Source of the DNA: Cryoendolithus antarcticus
Taxonomy: Eukaryota; Ascomycota; Dothideomycetes; Cladosporiales; Cladosporiaceae
Length of the DNA: 64,000 bases
Direction: 5' to 3'
NCBI GenBank assembly: GCA_002077065.1
Contig: NAJO01000002.1
Location: forward strand, 558,001 to 622,000
Shown: piece by piece, positions 1-11,467 of the stretch
How positions within the stretch are numbered: the first letter of the stretch is position 1
Layout: every line of letters begins with the position of its first letter
The notes under the pieces: model-generated
What the model saw: the letters and a program-made list of their open reading frames with translations, nothing else
Databases searched by the model: none
Told to the model about the DNA's origin: nothing
Translations under genes and position numbers: made by a program

Positions 1-1214
1 TTCAGACCGCCACAGTGCCTCTCCTCTTCGGCTCCTATCTCATCGTGATAGGCAACACTGGCTTCCCTTGCATGCTCCGCTGCACGATCTGGATCCTCTC
101 CCTACTCGTGCGCAAAGGCACGCCAGCCTGGGAGGAGCTGAAGTTCCTGCTCGACCACCCGCGCCGTTGCTTCACCCTCTTGTTCCCCTCGAAAGCAACC
201 TGGTGGCTCTTTGGCATTCTCGTCGCGCTCAACGGGCTGGACCTACTCCTCTTCCTCATCCTGGATCTCAACGACGAAACAGTCATGTCTATCGCCCCCC
301 GCTACCGTGTACTCTCAGGCTGGTTTCAAGCGGTTAGCACCCGCACTGCTGGCTTCGCTTGCGTGAACCTCGCGGATCTGCACCCGGCTGTGCAGGTCAG
401 CTACATGGTCATGATGTACATCTCCGTCTTCCCCATCGCCATCTCCGTTCGCCGGACAAATGTCTACGAGGAGAAATCCCTCGGCATCTGGGGTGGCGAA
501 GAAGAAGCGAGCGGTGAAGGCGAACAGAGCTACGTCGGCCAACATCTGCGTCGACAACTGAGTTTCGATCTCTGGTACGTCTTCCTCGGCTTTTTCATAA
601 TATGTATTGTCGAAGGAGACCGCCTGGCGAACACGAATCAGTACGCTTTTACGATGTTCTCCGTGCTATTCGAAGTCGTCTCCGCTTACGGCACCGTCGG
701 GCTTTCCCTCGGGTATCCTGGCATCAACGCAAGTTTCAGCACGGAGTTCAGAGTCATCTCCAAACTCGTCATCGTGGCTATGATGATCCGTGGCCGGCAT
801 CGTGGGTTGCCGTACGCTCTCGATCGCGCCATCCTCCTCCCCTCCGAAAACCTCCACAAAAAGGAGGCCGAAGATGCGAATCGACGGCACGAACGGCGGA
901 ATACTTTCACGGCAGAGCAGCTGGAGCACGATACCGCTGGACTCCGGCGCCGACGTACTGCTGGCGATGCGCTGAGTCTCGACGAGGAAGGGCTGCCGAG
1001 ACAGCATACTGGCTTGGATGGTATGGGTGATCCCATGCTTGCTGGAGCCGGGGGCGTTAGGCGGGAGACGGGGATGCAGAGACGGGGGAGTGGGTTCAGT
1101 ACTGTCAGTCAGTTCGAGAGGCGGAAGCACGAGCGAGGGAAAAGTCTGGCTAGTTTTGTTGCTGGGGGGCTTGGGGCTGGGCCTACTTGGGCGAAGGACG
1201 ATTTCAAGGATTGA
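1..1214 (+). CDS. TRK1: TRK-type potassium transporter, C-terminal part (5' end outside window)
   Basis: High-affinity K+ uptake at the plasma membrane (Trk/Ktr/HKT superfamily of M1-P-M2 repeats). The frame is open to the left edge, beginning Q-T-A-T-V-P-L-L-F, so the N-terminal half lies outside the window. Visible are a long membrane segment around codons 70-90, the pore-loop sequence VSTRTAGFACVNLADLHP, a last pore loop SAYGTVGLSLGYPG (the filter glycine region), and the fungal TRK hallmark MIRGRHRGLPYALDRA just after the final membrane segment. The tail is hydrophilic and Arg/Glu-rich, as in other fungal Trk1 proteins, and ends in TGA at 1212-1214. No intron is needed in the visible part. 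Family is certain; paralogue number is not known. Confidence 0.93.
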   Translation, partial: QTATVPLLFGSYLIVIGNTGFPCMLRCTIWILSLLVRKGTPAWEELKFLLDHPRRCFTLLFPSKATWWLFGILVALNGLDLLLFLILDLNDETVMSIAPRYRVLSGWFQAVSTRTAGFACVNLADLHPAVQVSYMVMMYISVFPIAISVRRTNVYEEKSLGIWGGEEEASGEGEQSYVGQHLRRQLSFDLWYVFLGFFIICIVEGDRLANTNQYAFTMFSVLFEVVSAYGTVGLSLGYPGINASFSTEFRVISKLVIVAMMIRGRHRGLPYALDRAILLPSENLHKKEAEDANRRHERRNTFTAEQLEHDTAGLRRRRTAGDALSLDEEGLPRQHTGLDGMGDPMLAGAGGVRRETGMQRRGSGFSTVSQFERRKHERGKSLASFVAGGLGAGPTWAKDDFKD

Positions 1215-2324
1215 GAGATTGGGTTGGAATAAATTTGCTGCAGGTTTGAGCGACTTTGGAGGGCGTTCCGGGGAAAGTGGTGTATAGGGACTGCAGACTT
1301 GTGTTCGCATGAGCTGCGCGCAATGTACATTGTCAATGTCTCTGCATGTCCAAACGATGGTCTCAACCATTGGACAGCTAGCTGTTGCTCTATTCGCCGG
1401 GCGTCAGGTCTACGTGAGACTCCGGTGGTACCTATCGCTGCAGCTCACGTTTCGGTGTCTCGTAGTCTACGCCCAAGGACCAATGCACTCGATGGACAGG
1501 AAAAGGCATAGTGGCCAGGCGCTGGGGAGGGAGTTGCAGGTGCTTGTCAGGAGAGAGATGGTCAGTTCCGACGGGGTTGGGCGGTGGTGCATCGGAGTGG
1601 GATATGAGGAATTGAGTGCTGGGAAAAGGTCGCAATACGCAATTGGAGTACTGTGACACGATGAGCGTTGGAATTGAATGCGGCGGGAGGGTTTGAGTTG
1701 CAGATGACTGTAAGGATCATGTTATCACGAGGGTCACCTGCCATCTGCTACGAGAGTCTGAAAAACTTTTGCTACCGTGGTGCTCGCTACGAGTGTCAAC
1801 TTGGATCTGCTACCTCAAAAAGAGAGCCTCTGCCTGGCAGCATGTGTCTCGCGATCATTTCGTGAATGCTCCAGACAAGGATCTCCATCCGTTGAGGTGT
1901 GCAGGGAATGTATGAGCTTCGTTGTAAGCCACTTGTATCACACAATCGTTACGGACTCGAGCTGATCATGTCGGAGACGAGCTGCGGGCGATCCGGTGTT
2001 AATACGCGAAGTGTGCAAGTACATGCCGTCCAAGTCCACACAGTCGACGAGGCGATACGTTGCCTGCATTGCGGTTGGGCTGACTCGTTCCGTGGCCGCC
2101 TCGGATCCGTGGACTTGTCTGGGCGAGCGACGGGGGGCCGTGCCGGATACATGGTGTAGGAGCCAGCCAACTTGACAGTTCAACATCAAGCCCAAGACGC
2201 ACGATGTCGCACGAGCAAGCTCCAGCCATTGACTGTATTGCTCGAGCTGGTCCGGCGATATCTTACCCAACCACTTGTGCCGTGCACCGGCCGCGTGGAG
2301 GCAGCCGCAGGTCGAACATCTGGC
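1215..2324. other. Intergenic, convergent TRK / HET pseudogene
   Basis: No supportable gene. On the minus strand, 1938-2330 holds a frame reading HKWLGKISPDQLEQYSQW that could be a decayed or separately spliced C-terminal part of the neighbouring HET gene. I cannot connect it with confidence. Confidence 0.4.
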
Positions 2325-3779
2325 CTAGCGGCTCGATGATGGCGCCAATTCGGGGTCGAGCAGCCATATGGGTAACTTGAGGGTAGAGCCCCTCGTACTG
2401 GCTTGGGTCCGCTGACTCCTACTTACAATAGTAGTAGAGACATCATAAGTGGTCATCTGCATACTCATACCCTCGATACTGTCCTGTGCAAACAGTCGAG
2501 CTGCCAATGCGCGATGGTCACCCGAAACCAAGCTTATCGAAGCGTGCCAGTCTGGGACCTACGATGGCAGATCATCCCTGCCTTCACTACCGCCTGCGGC
2601 ACCCTTCATCAACAGCGCACACATCAGGACTCTGAGCACATAGCCCTGCTCTATGAATCGCTGTGCCATGCGCGTTGCCAGGATAGAGTACGGCAGCAGG
2701 TAGTCCACATCAATCTCTTCCACGTCGTCACAGAGACTTAGCAAAGCGAAGAAGCGATCATGTGGCAGAGAGCATTGAGCATCGAGGAAAGTCCAGAGTC
2801 GAGCTAGCAGAGAACGTGTGGCGCGTTGCGAGTATTCTCTGGGATGTTGCGGCCCACTCCGTGCTCTTTCCAGAAAGCCAGACGTAATGATCTGTGGAGC
2901 TAGAACAGGTGGATCCATATCACTGAAGCTTTCAGCGAAGTCAGCGAATCTTTGTGTGGACCACATGTGAGATTTGAAGAGCATAAAGCGGTGGGCCGGA
3001 GCTGAGGACCAGATCTCTTGGAGTATCCATCGTCGCGTAAACCACGGTGCTGTGTAGATAGCGCTCAGGCCAAGTCGCATCAGTTCATTTGTCTTCACAC
3101 CGAACGCTGACCATAAGTCGCAAACACGTTCGCTGGTGCAGGCGTTCACAACAGCGTCAATAGCAGCTGGATGCGCTGCGCCGGGCAGCGTCTCTCCGAG
3201 CCATATTAGAAGGCGACTTGAGTTGCCATATATCCTGCCCATGAGTTGGACTTGCTGGGCCCTTTCGCTTGGGGTCTCCTGATCGATACATAGCGCATCG
3301 ATCCAGACGAACGGCCGCATACCAATCGGCTCATTGGGCCATCCACTATCGAGCAGATTTCTGATACGCCGGAGTGCAGAGTGTAGATGCTCAGTCACGC
3401 GTATAGCAGCGTCATCGCACACAATGCGTCCTACAAGATGGTCGCCATTGGACAGTGTAGGTCCCCAGGCATACGAAAGGGCGATGTACGGAGGGCAGAC
3501 AGAGGGCCACCCCTCCTCGAGATAGTGGTAGTGCATTGCGGATCTGATCACCTGTTCTGATCTGTCCGCCGGGAAGATTTCTAGAAGTCGAAATGCATTG
3601 TTCCCACGTAACGCCTGGTATGAGTACGGTGAGTGTGTCGACTCTCCGCGTGGTACCTGCACATTTCCAGAATGCAGATCATTTTGTGCGTGTAGGTGTG
3701 ACCAGGCTGGCTCGCTATCGTCGCTTTCACTACACTTGCCGCGTTATGAGGAGCTCGAGTGCCAACCGCTGCTAGACAT
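2325..3779 (-). pseudogene. HET-domain (heterokaryon incompatibility) gene with two in-frame stops
   Basis: HET-domain proteins act in non-self recognition and incompatibility cell death in filamentous ascomycetes. The frame from 3662 to 2559 carries the family blocks in order: YIALSYAWG, PFVWIDALCIDQ, MGRIYGNSSRLLIWLGE and APWFTRRWILQEIW. It stops at TAG (2559-2561) exactly inside the conserved LPSWVPDW block: the sequence reads LPS-stop-VPDWHA, and the same frame continues to 2325. There is no ATG between the upstream in-frame TAA (3744-3746) and the HET blocks. The same frame beyond that TAA begins at an ATG at 3777-3779 (MSSSGWHSSSS-stop). Both stops differ from a sense codon by one C:G to T:A change (CAA to TAA, TGG to TAG). 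A GTAAGT donor at 2421-2426 suggests that the ancestral gene continued through an intron. Alternatives are an internal start with a truncated product, or sequencing errors. Loss of function is inferred. Confidence 0.8.
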
Positions 3780-4664
3780 TACCTTCGTGAGCTTCTCGGC
3801 GTGGCGTGACAAGTGGTGTCTGATGACTCGCTGCGCACTTCATCGAAGTCGGCACCGCTGCCATCACTAAAGTGAGGGTCACAAGCGGTCGCAGCATCTA
3901 TCGACTTATCGAAGATGGCCATCCGCAATCCTACATGTGTCCTTGGCCAGTGTCCACGATGAGCGTGTCTCTATTGATGTGAGTACACATTTGCCACAAG
4001 GTTCGCGAACACGTTGCCCTTAAAGGATGAGGATGCCATGCCGGCCGATCGTGGAGGCTGTGTGCAGCAGCGGCGGCCTTACACAAGCAGTCTGAGGCAG
4101 TCATGCAGCGTGCCGAAGGGCCGCTTGAGATCTATTGTGGACGATAATCATACAGTACACTGTCTAGATCAAGGTCAGTTCGACACACGCCCGCTCGTAT
4201 CAGCCATCTGATACAAGACCGAGACTCGTCATCGAGTGCCGTATCACGTCTGTACCATGTGCCTAGAAAAAGCACTCGAAGGGAGCCCACAGAATACCCT
4301 TTCTAATGCTATCGCATCAACGCAATGCAGTGCAAGTGCAGATCATGACACAAACAGTAGGGTCCAGAGGTGTGTGACGAAGCGCTGCCAGCATCCTGAT
4401 TCTGTTGCCGTGGCGCAAGGGATCTCAGGACTCATTGGGTGTCGTTGTCTGAACGCGAGAAGTCGCGCACTAGCGCGAAGAGGTGGACCCTCACTCTGCC
4501 GACGCGACGGTTGAGTTACACTACTTTTACTACAATTTGTCTATTACACAGTCTTCACCTTTCCATTGATAAGATATTAGCTGTCAGCATTCAGCGTACC
4601 GAAAGACAGTAGAAGGACGGCTTTTGCTGGAGTCTGAGAGACGACACTGTCGCCACCTAAAGAC
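3780..4664. other. Intergenic, divergent HET pseudogene / KEN-box gene
   Basis: Presumed promoter of the 4665 gene. Small open frames here show no family features. I see no repeat or RNA gene. Confidence 0.5.
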
Positions 4665-5952
4665 ATGGCGACAGTCCTACCCGCTGTTAGACAGCCGTTC
4701 GGCGAGCTGAGCAACTCTCGCATGCAGCAGCTTTCGAGCGCAAAGAACCGCCAAAATGGTGCGTGCTAGAACGCATGGTTATTGCATGCCCTGTACACTG
4801 AAAGCATGCTTACCTCCACTAGGTCTGATCTCGAAGAGCTCGTCCTTGTCCGGAAAGCCACTGTCCGTACCGTCTAAGACAGCAAACAAGCGTTCATACA
4901 CTCCCTCGCCATATGACGAAGCAGATGCGGAAAATGTCGATCCTGGGCTCTTCTCGCCCTCCAAGAAGAGCAAAGGCGATGACTTCAGTACGCCTGTTAA
5001 GCCATTCGCTTTCGTGCTGAAGCCCACCACTTCTATGCTGCCACCACCTGCGCGTCTCGCCACGCCGCTTCGCGCCAGCGTGCCTTCGCCTCGGGCACCT
5101 CTCACGGCCCCAGCTGGTCGACCACCGAAGCGGAAGATGGCTACGAACCGCCGCATTTCCGCGCCCTTCACGCGTATCGACCCTCCTTTCTCCACCTCTG
5201 GAGCATCTACACTCCCGTTCAGCCTGGACGCTGCTCTCAAAGGTACTCTGCCGACATCCACCTCCGCCATGCCAGAGCTCGGGGCTACGATCCAAGAAAG
5301 CAAGCGATCGGACCTGTTCTTTGAGATCTACGAAGACACGCCGGAGGAGGAAGCTGCGATCTTGATGGAGCACAGTACACTCACCTTGGACCTCAGCTCA
5401 GACGATGAGGCAAAGCAGGCTGCCCGGTCGGATCGTGGGAAAGAGAACACACCACCAGAGGGCTACGATGCGCCCACTGCGTCACGGGCTGTAGCCGCGA
5501 GTGTGGCTGAGGCTTTACTGCCGGCGCCGACGAGGGTGAAGAAGGCCGACATCGTCCGGAGGAAGATCGCTGAAATGGACGATGGTGAGAGGACTCCGCT
5601 CAGCGACCTGGAGACCGAGCCTTTCATTCCCGAAGGTTTGGCGAAGGACTCGCATGTGGTGGTTGATGCCGTGGTAGAGAAGCCGAAGCTGAAGGTCGAG
5701 GACCTGTTCGCCGCCACGCCAAAGACCTTCACCGCAGGTGTGAAGAAGCGCTCCAGGCTCTCCATCTCGTCTCTGTTGCCATCGCCGAAGAAGACCGGCC
5801 CTGAGGTCGAGCAGCTCATTGCGATCTTCGAGGACAGTGATGATGCTCAGGTCACCGGCCCTCTAGCTTCTGATGGCATCACACAGAGCAAAAATGAGGT
5901 CGAGCTTGTTGCGGATGAGAACTCGGGGCCTGGTATGGACGCTGTCATCTGA
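4665..5952 (+). CDS. Uncharacterised protein with KEN box and CDK-type sites
   Basis: Two exons, 4665-4758 and 4823-5952, give 407 residues. The intron has donor GTGCGT, branch GCTTAC and acceptor CACTAG, and the phase is preserved. The ATG at 4665 starts MATVLPAVRQPFGELSNSR; an ATG at 4756 sits at the donor and would only give an intron-read-through start. No catalytic domain is seen and the protein is mostly disordered. It contains an APC/C-type KEN box (K238-E-N followed by TPP; codons 5440-5448), a possible RxxL destruction box (RSRLSISSL, near 5750) and three S/T-P-x-K/R sites (SPSK, TPVK, SPKK). A N-terminal ENVDPGLFSP block looks conserved-protein-like. I do not recognise the family. 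A cell-cycle-regulated nuclear protein is a reasonable inference only. Confidence 0.8.
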
Positions 5953-6638
5953 GCTGTGGAAACAGTCGGAATCTCGTACTTGCACTGTCCCTACCTTGTT
6001 ACTCACGCTATCTTGGCTACTTGTTGGATGTAAATGGAACGTGGGTACGAATATGCACTGTTGGGTCTCATGTGGCGCATTGGATGATCTTACCGTTTTG
6101 CTTAGAATCATCAATTCAATGCATTGAAGTCAATGTAATGGGAAATATGCATGCGTTCTGTACTACTGTGTGCGCCACCGCTCCATGTTCATGTCCAGTG
6201 TCCTCGGCCGCGATGGTCGCCTTAACCCTCGTTCGTATCAAGGGGCTATTCGAGATGCATGTGCGCTCCTTTTCGATTTCATGCAGCCTGTATCGCAGTA
6301 AAGCATGTGTAATGACGGGGTCGCAGTTCGTCCTCGGAATTTGTTGAAACGCATCGATCGACATTCGCTCCACGTTTGCTGGAGGTGTAGCGATGCTTGC
6401 TGAACGTTGATTGAAAATATCAACGCATCCCCGGGGCTGACAACAATTTGGGCATCATGCAGGCCATGCTATTCAGCCCTCTCAGTGGAGGGCATAGGCG
6501 CCTTCCGTTGTCTCTGTAAAGTCGACTGTAGCTCGAGATGGCTTCGAGCAATTTTTGAGAGTACGGAAGGCTGCGAGTAGCCAGGACCACACGTTGTCGG
6601 TGAGATCTAGCGTCTTCTCAAGCAGTACTGTTCGCCCT
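5953..6638. other. Intergenic, convergent genes
   Basis: 3' regions of the two flanking genes. I see nothing else supportable. Confidence 0.5.
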
Positions 6639-7518
6639 TCACCTGCTGTACTTGCTATACCCATAGACGTACTGATCCGGAGCGCGATACTTGATCTTCC
6701 GCCCGGATCGATACTCCTCCAATCGATCCCTGCCATACTTCTCCTCCGCGGCACGTTGCGATGCATCCTCAAGCCTTGAACAGTGCTCACGTAGTCGATT
6801 TCTTGCAGCATGCTCGCGCAGATCATCCTCGCGTTTCCGTGCCTTGTTCTCCAGCTCGCGGGCATTCCGGGCAGATCTGAACGCGTCTCTGGCCTGATCA
6901 TCGTGATCTCTGTACTCCTCTGCTGAGCCGAATGCGTTCGGATACTTGTCGAGGAAGCCAGCTCGGCTTGCACACTCCCTATACATGCCAAGTTAACCTA
7001 CTAGTGATCGCTCTCCCGAATAGATTTGAGCAACTATTGCTGCCATGCACTCCTCCAGATCAACTTTAACAAGCCGTGCAGTATCGCTGAGAGAGCTGCA
7101 TTATGTTAGTTGACTCGCCGACCACTTACTTGCTTGCATTCATCCTCCACTCGGCATTGTTCCTCATCCACGCTGCGTTGTCAGTCTTCTGTTCGTACTT
7201 CAAAGCCGATAAAGTCGCCTCTCTCGCAGAGGCCAAGTATGGCTCGTACTTCTTGTAGTCACGGTAGTCTCTATCCATACGTGGAGTGAAGCTGCTCAGT
7301 CTCTCGGGCCTGGAGAAGTGATCAAGTGTCAGGCGTGAGAACGAGTCGCTCAACTCCCTCGGCCTCGTCGGGTACTGCTCGTAGGGTTGTTGAATCTCCC
7401 TTGAGGACCACTCATGCGACCAGGAGCCGAATCTCTCGGTGCGGAACATTGGTGCACGGCCGTCGGGGTCTCTTGGTCTCGGAGCTCGATATCGAGGTGG
7501 TGAGATGCTTCGCGACAT
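6639..7518 (-). CDS. Charged low-complexity protein of unknown function
   Basis: Assembled from three exons. Exon 1 is 7518-7130 (ends AATGCAAGCAA before donor GTAAGT). A short intron has branch CTAAC and acceptor CTCTCTCAG near 7087. A short middle exon encodes about NDTARLVKVDLEE. A second intron, probably beginning at GTGCAT and ending with branch GTTAAC and acceptor GTATAG near 6969, leads to the last exon, which ends at 6639. The N-terminus is Arg/Pro/Tyr-rich (MSRSISPPRYRAPRPRDPDG). The C-terminus is an Arg/Glu/Ala-rich probable helix (RNARELENKARKREDDLRE) ending YVYGYSKYSR. No known domain is recognised. The middle exon and second donor are the weakest part of the model; an alternative acceptor at TGCAG would make the first intron only 34 nt. 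Confidence 0.6.
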
Positions 7519-8088
7519 GGTTGAACTAGATGCGTGCTTGGCGCGTAGTCAATGTTGAGATGTACTACAGCCAGCTCGTAATCGATGAAGACACTTCTTG
7601 CGCTGCTGTCAAAAAGGCCACGATCAACGAAGTACAAGGACAGTATCACTGAGAGAGTCGATATCGTTGGTGGTAGCAAATACTCTTGCCCTTGACAACA
7701 GTCGGCTTCCGCGACAGGAACAAAGTACTGCAGGATAGCTGCAAGCGACAATGATGCCAGACAATCGTGCTGTTCTTCTAGCGCAATACCACAGCCTCGA
7801 GGTCCACTGTGCAGTGTCAGCGCGATTGTGAACAGCGGCAAAGTGCATTTCGGCGTCGACTGTAAACAACGTAGCACTAGCGTATTTCAGATTTCAGTGC
7901 GCTAACCGTACATGGCGATTTTGCCAAGTTCACTCTGAATTCACCTATAAGATTGTCCGGTGACACATGCTTAGAATCAAGTGACTCTTGCACACGAGTA
8001 TGAGCTTGAGTATATATACGTCGGTCGTGACAGCTATTGTTCCTCAAGTCTTGATATCAAGGGTTCCGACATTTGTCAATTTGGAAGG
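7519..8088. other. Divergent promoter region with TATA element at 8011-8018
   Basis: Between divergent starts at 7518 and 8089. An 8-bp TATATATA run lies 71 bp upstream of the ATG at 8089. It favours that ATG over the longer open frame that begins at 7981, upstream of the element. Confidence 0.45.
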
Positions 8089-9565
8089 ATGGACAATATA
8101 ACGAATTCTACTGCCGAATCGCATTTTGCCGTGCGTGCACACGTTGGGCAGGCGTCAACTCCCGCAAATACCTTCGTAAAGCTTCCGACAGAGCTTCGGA
8201 TCAGTATCCTTGAGAGCTGTGCCGATCTCGATGATCTACGAAGTCTCGTTGGATCTTGTACAGCTTACCACCAAGCGTACCTGTCGGCTAGGGCACCCAT
8301 ACTGAGCCTCGTCCTGAAGCGCATCACAGGGCCTTGGCTTGAGGATCTAGTGCTGGTCTTTGAAGCAGGGACGCTAACTCAGACCTTTAACTGGGCCAAA
8401 AAGCAAGAGCCTGTGTTCGCACTGCTTGATCGATATCGGCGCGGCACTCTTGCGGACTGGCATGGTACCAACACCAAATCTCAATTCGCTCCTAACATCT
8501 TCTCACTGGAACAATGCCTCTCGCTGGTACAGGCGATACGAATGGTCGATTGGACATGTGACCGCATATGCCGGCAGTATGGGTCAAAGCTAAGTGACGA
8601 TTCGGCGCCAACAATCACTCCCTCATCTATCGAGAGGACTCGTCTAAGTCGTGCGATCTGTCGGTACGAGGCTTTCTGCGCGCTCATGCCGTCTGCATGT
8701 CAGTCAACTACCTGGAACGCAGACGCTGCACGCGATGTCTTCCTACGAATCTTTCCTATATGGGAGATCGAAGAGATTGCTTGCATATACGAATTCCTCC
8801 AATACGAATACGGCTGCGTGCTGATAGAGATAGCGAAGCACTTCTGCAGTCTTCACCCAACAGCAGACGTGAACGGATGGAAGAAGGAGGAGGGCTACTT
8901 TGACGCTTTCGAGCCATTCGACATCAGGCCGGGCTGTATGTACCATTGATGATGCCAGTCGCTAGATACTGATAATACTTTCAGGTGACTGTTTCGATCG
9001 CGGCCGAGAGACTTTGGCTAGCCTGGGCCCGTCTCGTCTACACGAAATGCACCGTACCCGTTGCCTGAAATTCATCAGTGACGCCCACGAGGATGGGTTC
9101 GATCATGACCATGACTGGCGCCTCACGCCCGGGTACTTACTGCCAGGCTTGCTACACGACACATACGATGACGATACTTCCCTTCATCACATCTTCCCCG
9201 CAGAAGAGCATGTATTGCGGGAACGCTGCAGCACAGAGCAGCACGTGAAGCACAAGCAGCCAACTACCGGGTGGCTGTGGCTCCAATCAGATGACGAGAG
9301 GACGCTGGCTGACGCACGAAGGCGCTACGCCGAGACCACTCCTTTTGGGCACTTCGATATGCGCTACTGGGGCTATGTCTTCTGGGACGAGGAGCGACTG
9401 CAAGCGATGGGACTTCCCTCTGAGTATGCGCCGTTTGTGCTGAACTCAATCTTCGACTGGGATAAGTGGCGAACCCACGAAGAGGAAGTCTGGACTCGAG
9501 AGAAGGCCGCGCCAATCTCGGACCACTGGGACTACGACGTGTTCACCAACCGTGTCCTGCAATGA
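8089..9565 (+). CDS. F-box-like protein of unknown target
   Basis: Exons 8089-8935 and 8985-9565 give 475 residues. The intron has donor GTATGT, branch TACTGATAA and acceptor CTTTCAG, in phase. Residues about 27-50 read KLPTELRISILESCADLDDLRSLVGSC, which resembles the N-terminal F-box-like motif (LPxE, hydrophobic spacing, DLxxLxxxC) of many fungal substrate-receptor candidates for SCF ubiquitin ligases. The rest has no recognisable repeat domain; it is rich in Trp/Asp/Tyr, as in other lineage-specific fungal F-box-like proteins. ATG 8089 was chosen because a TATA-like element lies just upstream. SCF membership is inferred from the motif alone. Confidence 0.75.
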
Positions 9566-10364
9566 CGTTCTTGGCGAACGCTCATCGACGGCGGACCAGA
9601 GCCGCGCGGTAGGCAGGAGGCTGATAGTCAGGCCAAGGTCCTCAGGAACATCAAAGCTAAGTTGAGACTGCAGCGTTGGGCACTACGGCTGCAAGGCAAA
9701 TTGGACAAACCACATGCAGAGACCGGTCTCGCCCCTCGGTGAACATAGAGGTCTGCGCTTCCAGAATAGTAGTCGCGTATCGCGAAAGATATGAACCACA
9801 CACTGTCGGACTTGCGTGACACTTCTCGTTCCTCGTCTCACAGCAGTACTGCTAGCCCTCATTAATCGCTGTGACCGATGTCGCAGCCTTGATGACCATG
9901 CGTCAGACTTTCAACAACCTCAGACAACCTCTTCTCGCATTCAAACTGTGCAAGATTGGAAGCATGATGGTGACGACCGATCAGATGAAGTTGTCCAATC
10001 GTCCACGCGGCTTGGCGTGCCGACGGCCGTATGTCATAATCTCGGGACCGGGAAATTGACTTTTGTAGACGCGTGCTGCCGAGGCCACTCACTTCCAATG
10101 GTCGTGCCCCTTTCAGACTCGACCTCTAATATCAGCCCCACGCGACCTCTTTTCCAGCCGCTTGTATTCCTCATTTCCAGTCACTCCTTGCAGTCGTTGC
10201 AGTAGTTCTTCGATTCCATTCTCTGCCTACCAGATTGGCGGTGCTTTCCTTCTCCTGCGTCTGATCCGCGGCTTCCCGCGCAAAGATCTTCCGGAGTAAA
10301 CAAGACTCGATCAAGGATCTCCCATCAGTCTCTTTCGGCCAGCGTACAAACATCTACCGCGATC
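9566..10364. other. Intergenic, presumed ELO promoter
   Basis: Separates two plus-strand genes. Several short frames show no conserved features. The last 150 bp are pyrimidine-rich, as expected for a fungal core promoter and 5' UTR. Confidence 0.45.
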
Positions 10365-11467
10365 ATGTCTTCACCAGCATGGCTCGAGTACGGCGCACCG
10401 ACCCTCGAGCGCCCCTTCGGCGTCGCACTTTGGCCAATCTTCCGCGAAGCATTCAGCAAACTAATCGGCTATGCGCCTGAGAAATTCCGCTTCACGCCTG
10501 GCAGCACGCCAATGGCCACGATTACCGAGACGGCAATCGCGCTGGTCAGCTATTATGTTATTGTCTTCGGTGGGAGGGAGATCATGCGCGATCGCCAGCC
10601 ATTGCAGTTGAACGGGTTGTTCAAGATACATAACTTTTACCTTACGGTGATCAGTGGGGTGCTGTTGGCGCTCTTCGTTGAGCAGCTGTTACCAACATTG
10701 GTCAACAAGGGGACGTTCTATGCGATTTGCGATATGAACGGAGGGTGGACGGATAAGCTCGTAGTGCTTTACTTCGTGAGTCGCCTTGCGACTTTCTCAG
10801 CAATCTCGGACACTAACAGGCGCAGCTCAACTATCTTACGAAATACCTCGAACTCCTTGACACGGTGTTTTTGGTACTCAAAAAGAAGCCCCTGACTTTC
10901 CTGCACACCTACCACCACGGCGCCACAGCCTTGCTGTGCTTCACTCAGCTTCTCGGCAATACGGCCGTCTCCTGGGTTCCCATCACCTTGAACCTCACAG
11001 TCCACGTCGTGATGTACTGGTACTACTTCCAGTCTGCGCGCGGCATCAAGATCTGGTGGAAGAAGTACATCACCATGCTGCAGATTCTGCAGTTCGTCAT
11101 CGATCTCGGCTTCGTCTACTTCGCCTCTTACACCTACTTCACGTCGAGCTACTTCCCCTGGCTTCCCACTGCGGGCAAATGCGCGGGAGAGGAGTTCGCG
11201 GCTTTCGCTGGCATGGGTATTCTGTCGAGCTACTTGGTGCTGTTCATTGGATTTTACGTCTCGACTTACAAGAAGCCGGTTAAGAAGGGCCGTGGTAGGG
11301 CTACGAGCGCATTGATCGAGATGAAGGATGAGAGGATTCCGACTGTCGCGCAGGTGTCGAGGAGGATGAGCGGGGGATCGTCTACATTGAGCCCGTCGTG
11401 GAGCTCGGGGAAGGAGAACGGAGCCACCAACGGAAGTGTTCGATCGACCAGATCGAGGAAGGCGTAG
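10365..11467 (+). CDS. ELO-family very-long-chain fatty acid elongase (ELO2/ELO3 type)
   Basis: 3-ketoacyl-CoA synthase of the ER membrane that adds two carbons per cycle to acyl-CoA, supplying fatty acids for sphingolipids. Exons are 10365-10775 and 10826-11467, 350 residues; the intron has donor GTGAGT, branch CTAAC and acceptor GCGCAG, in phase. The family signature is complete: [20 protein letters not shown], the HxxHH box at H164-T-Y-H167-H168, then [20 protein letters not shown] and the late membrane segments, with a Lys/Arg-rich tail after [11 protein letters not shown]. The sequence after the HxxHH box is closest to the yeast GNS1/SUR4 group from memory of the family. I cannot decide between the ELO2 and ELO3 roles. 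A ceramide glucosyltransferase near 55 kb uses the downstream pathway. Confidence 0.95.
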
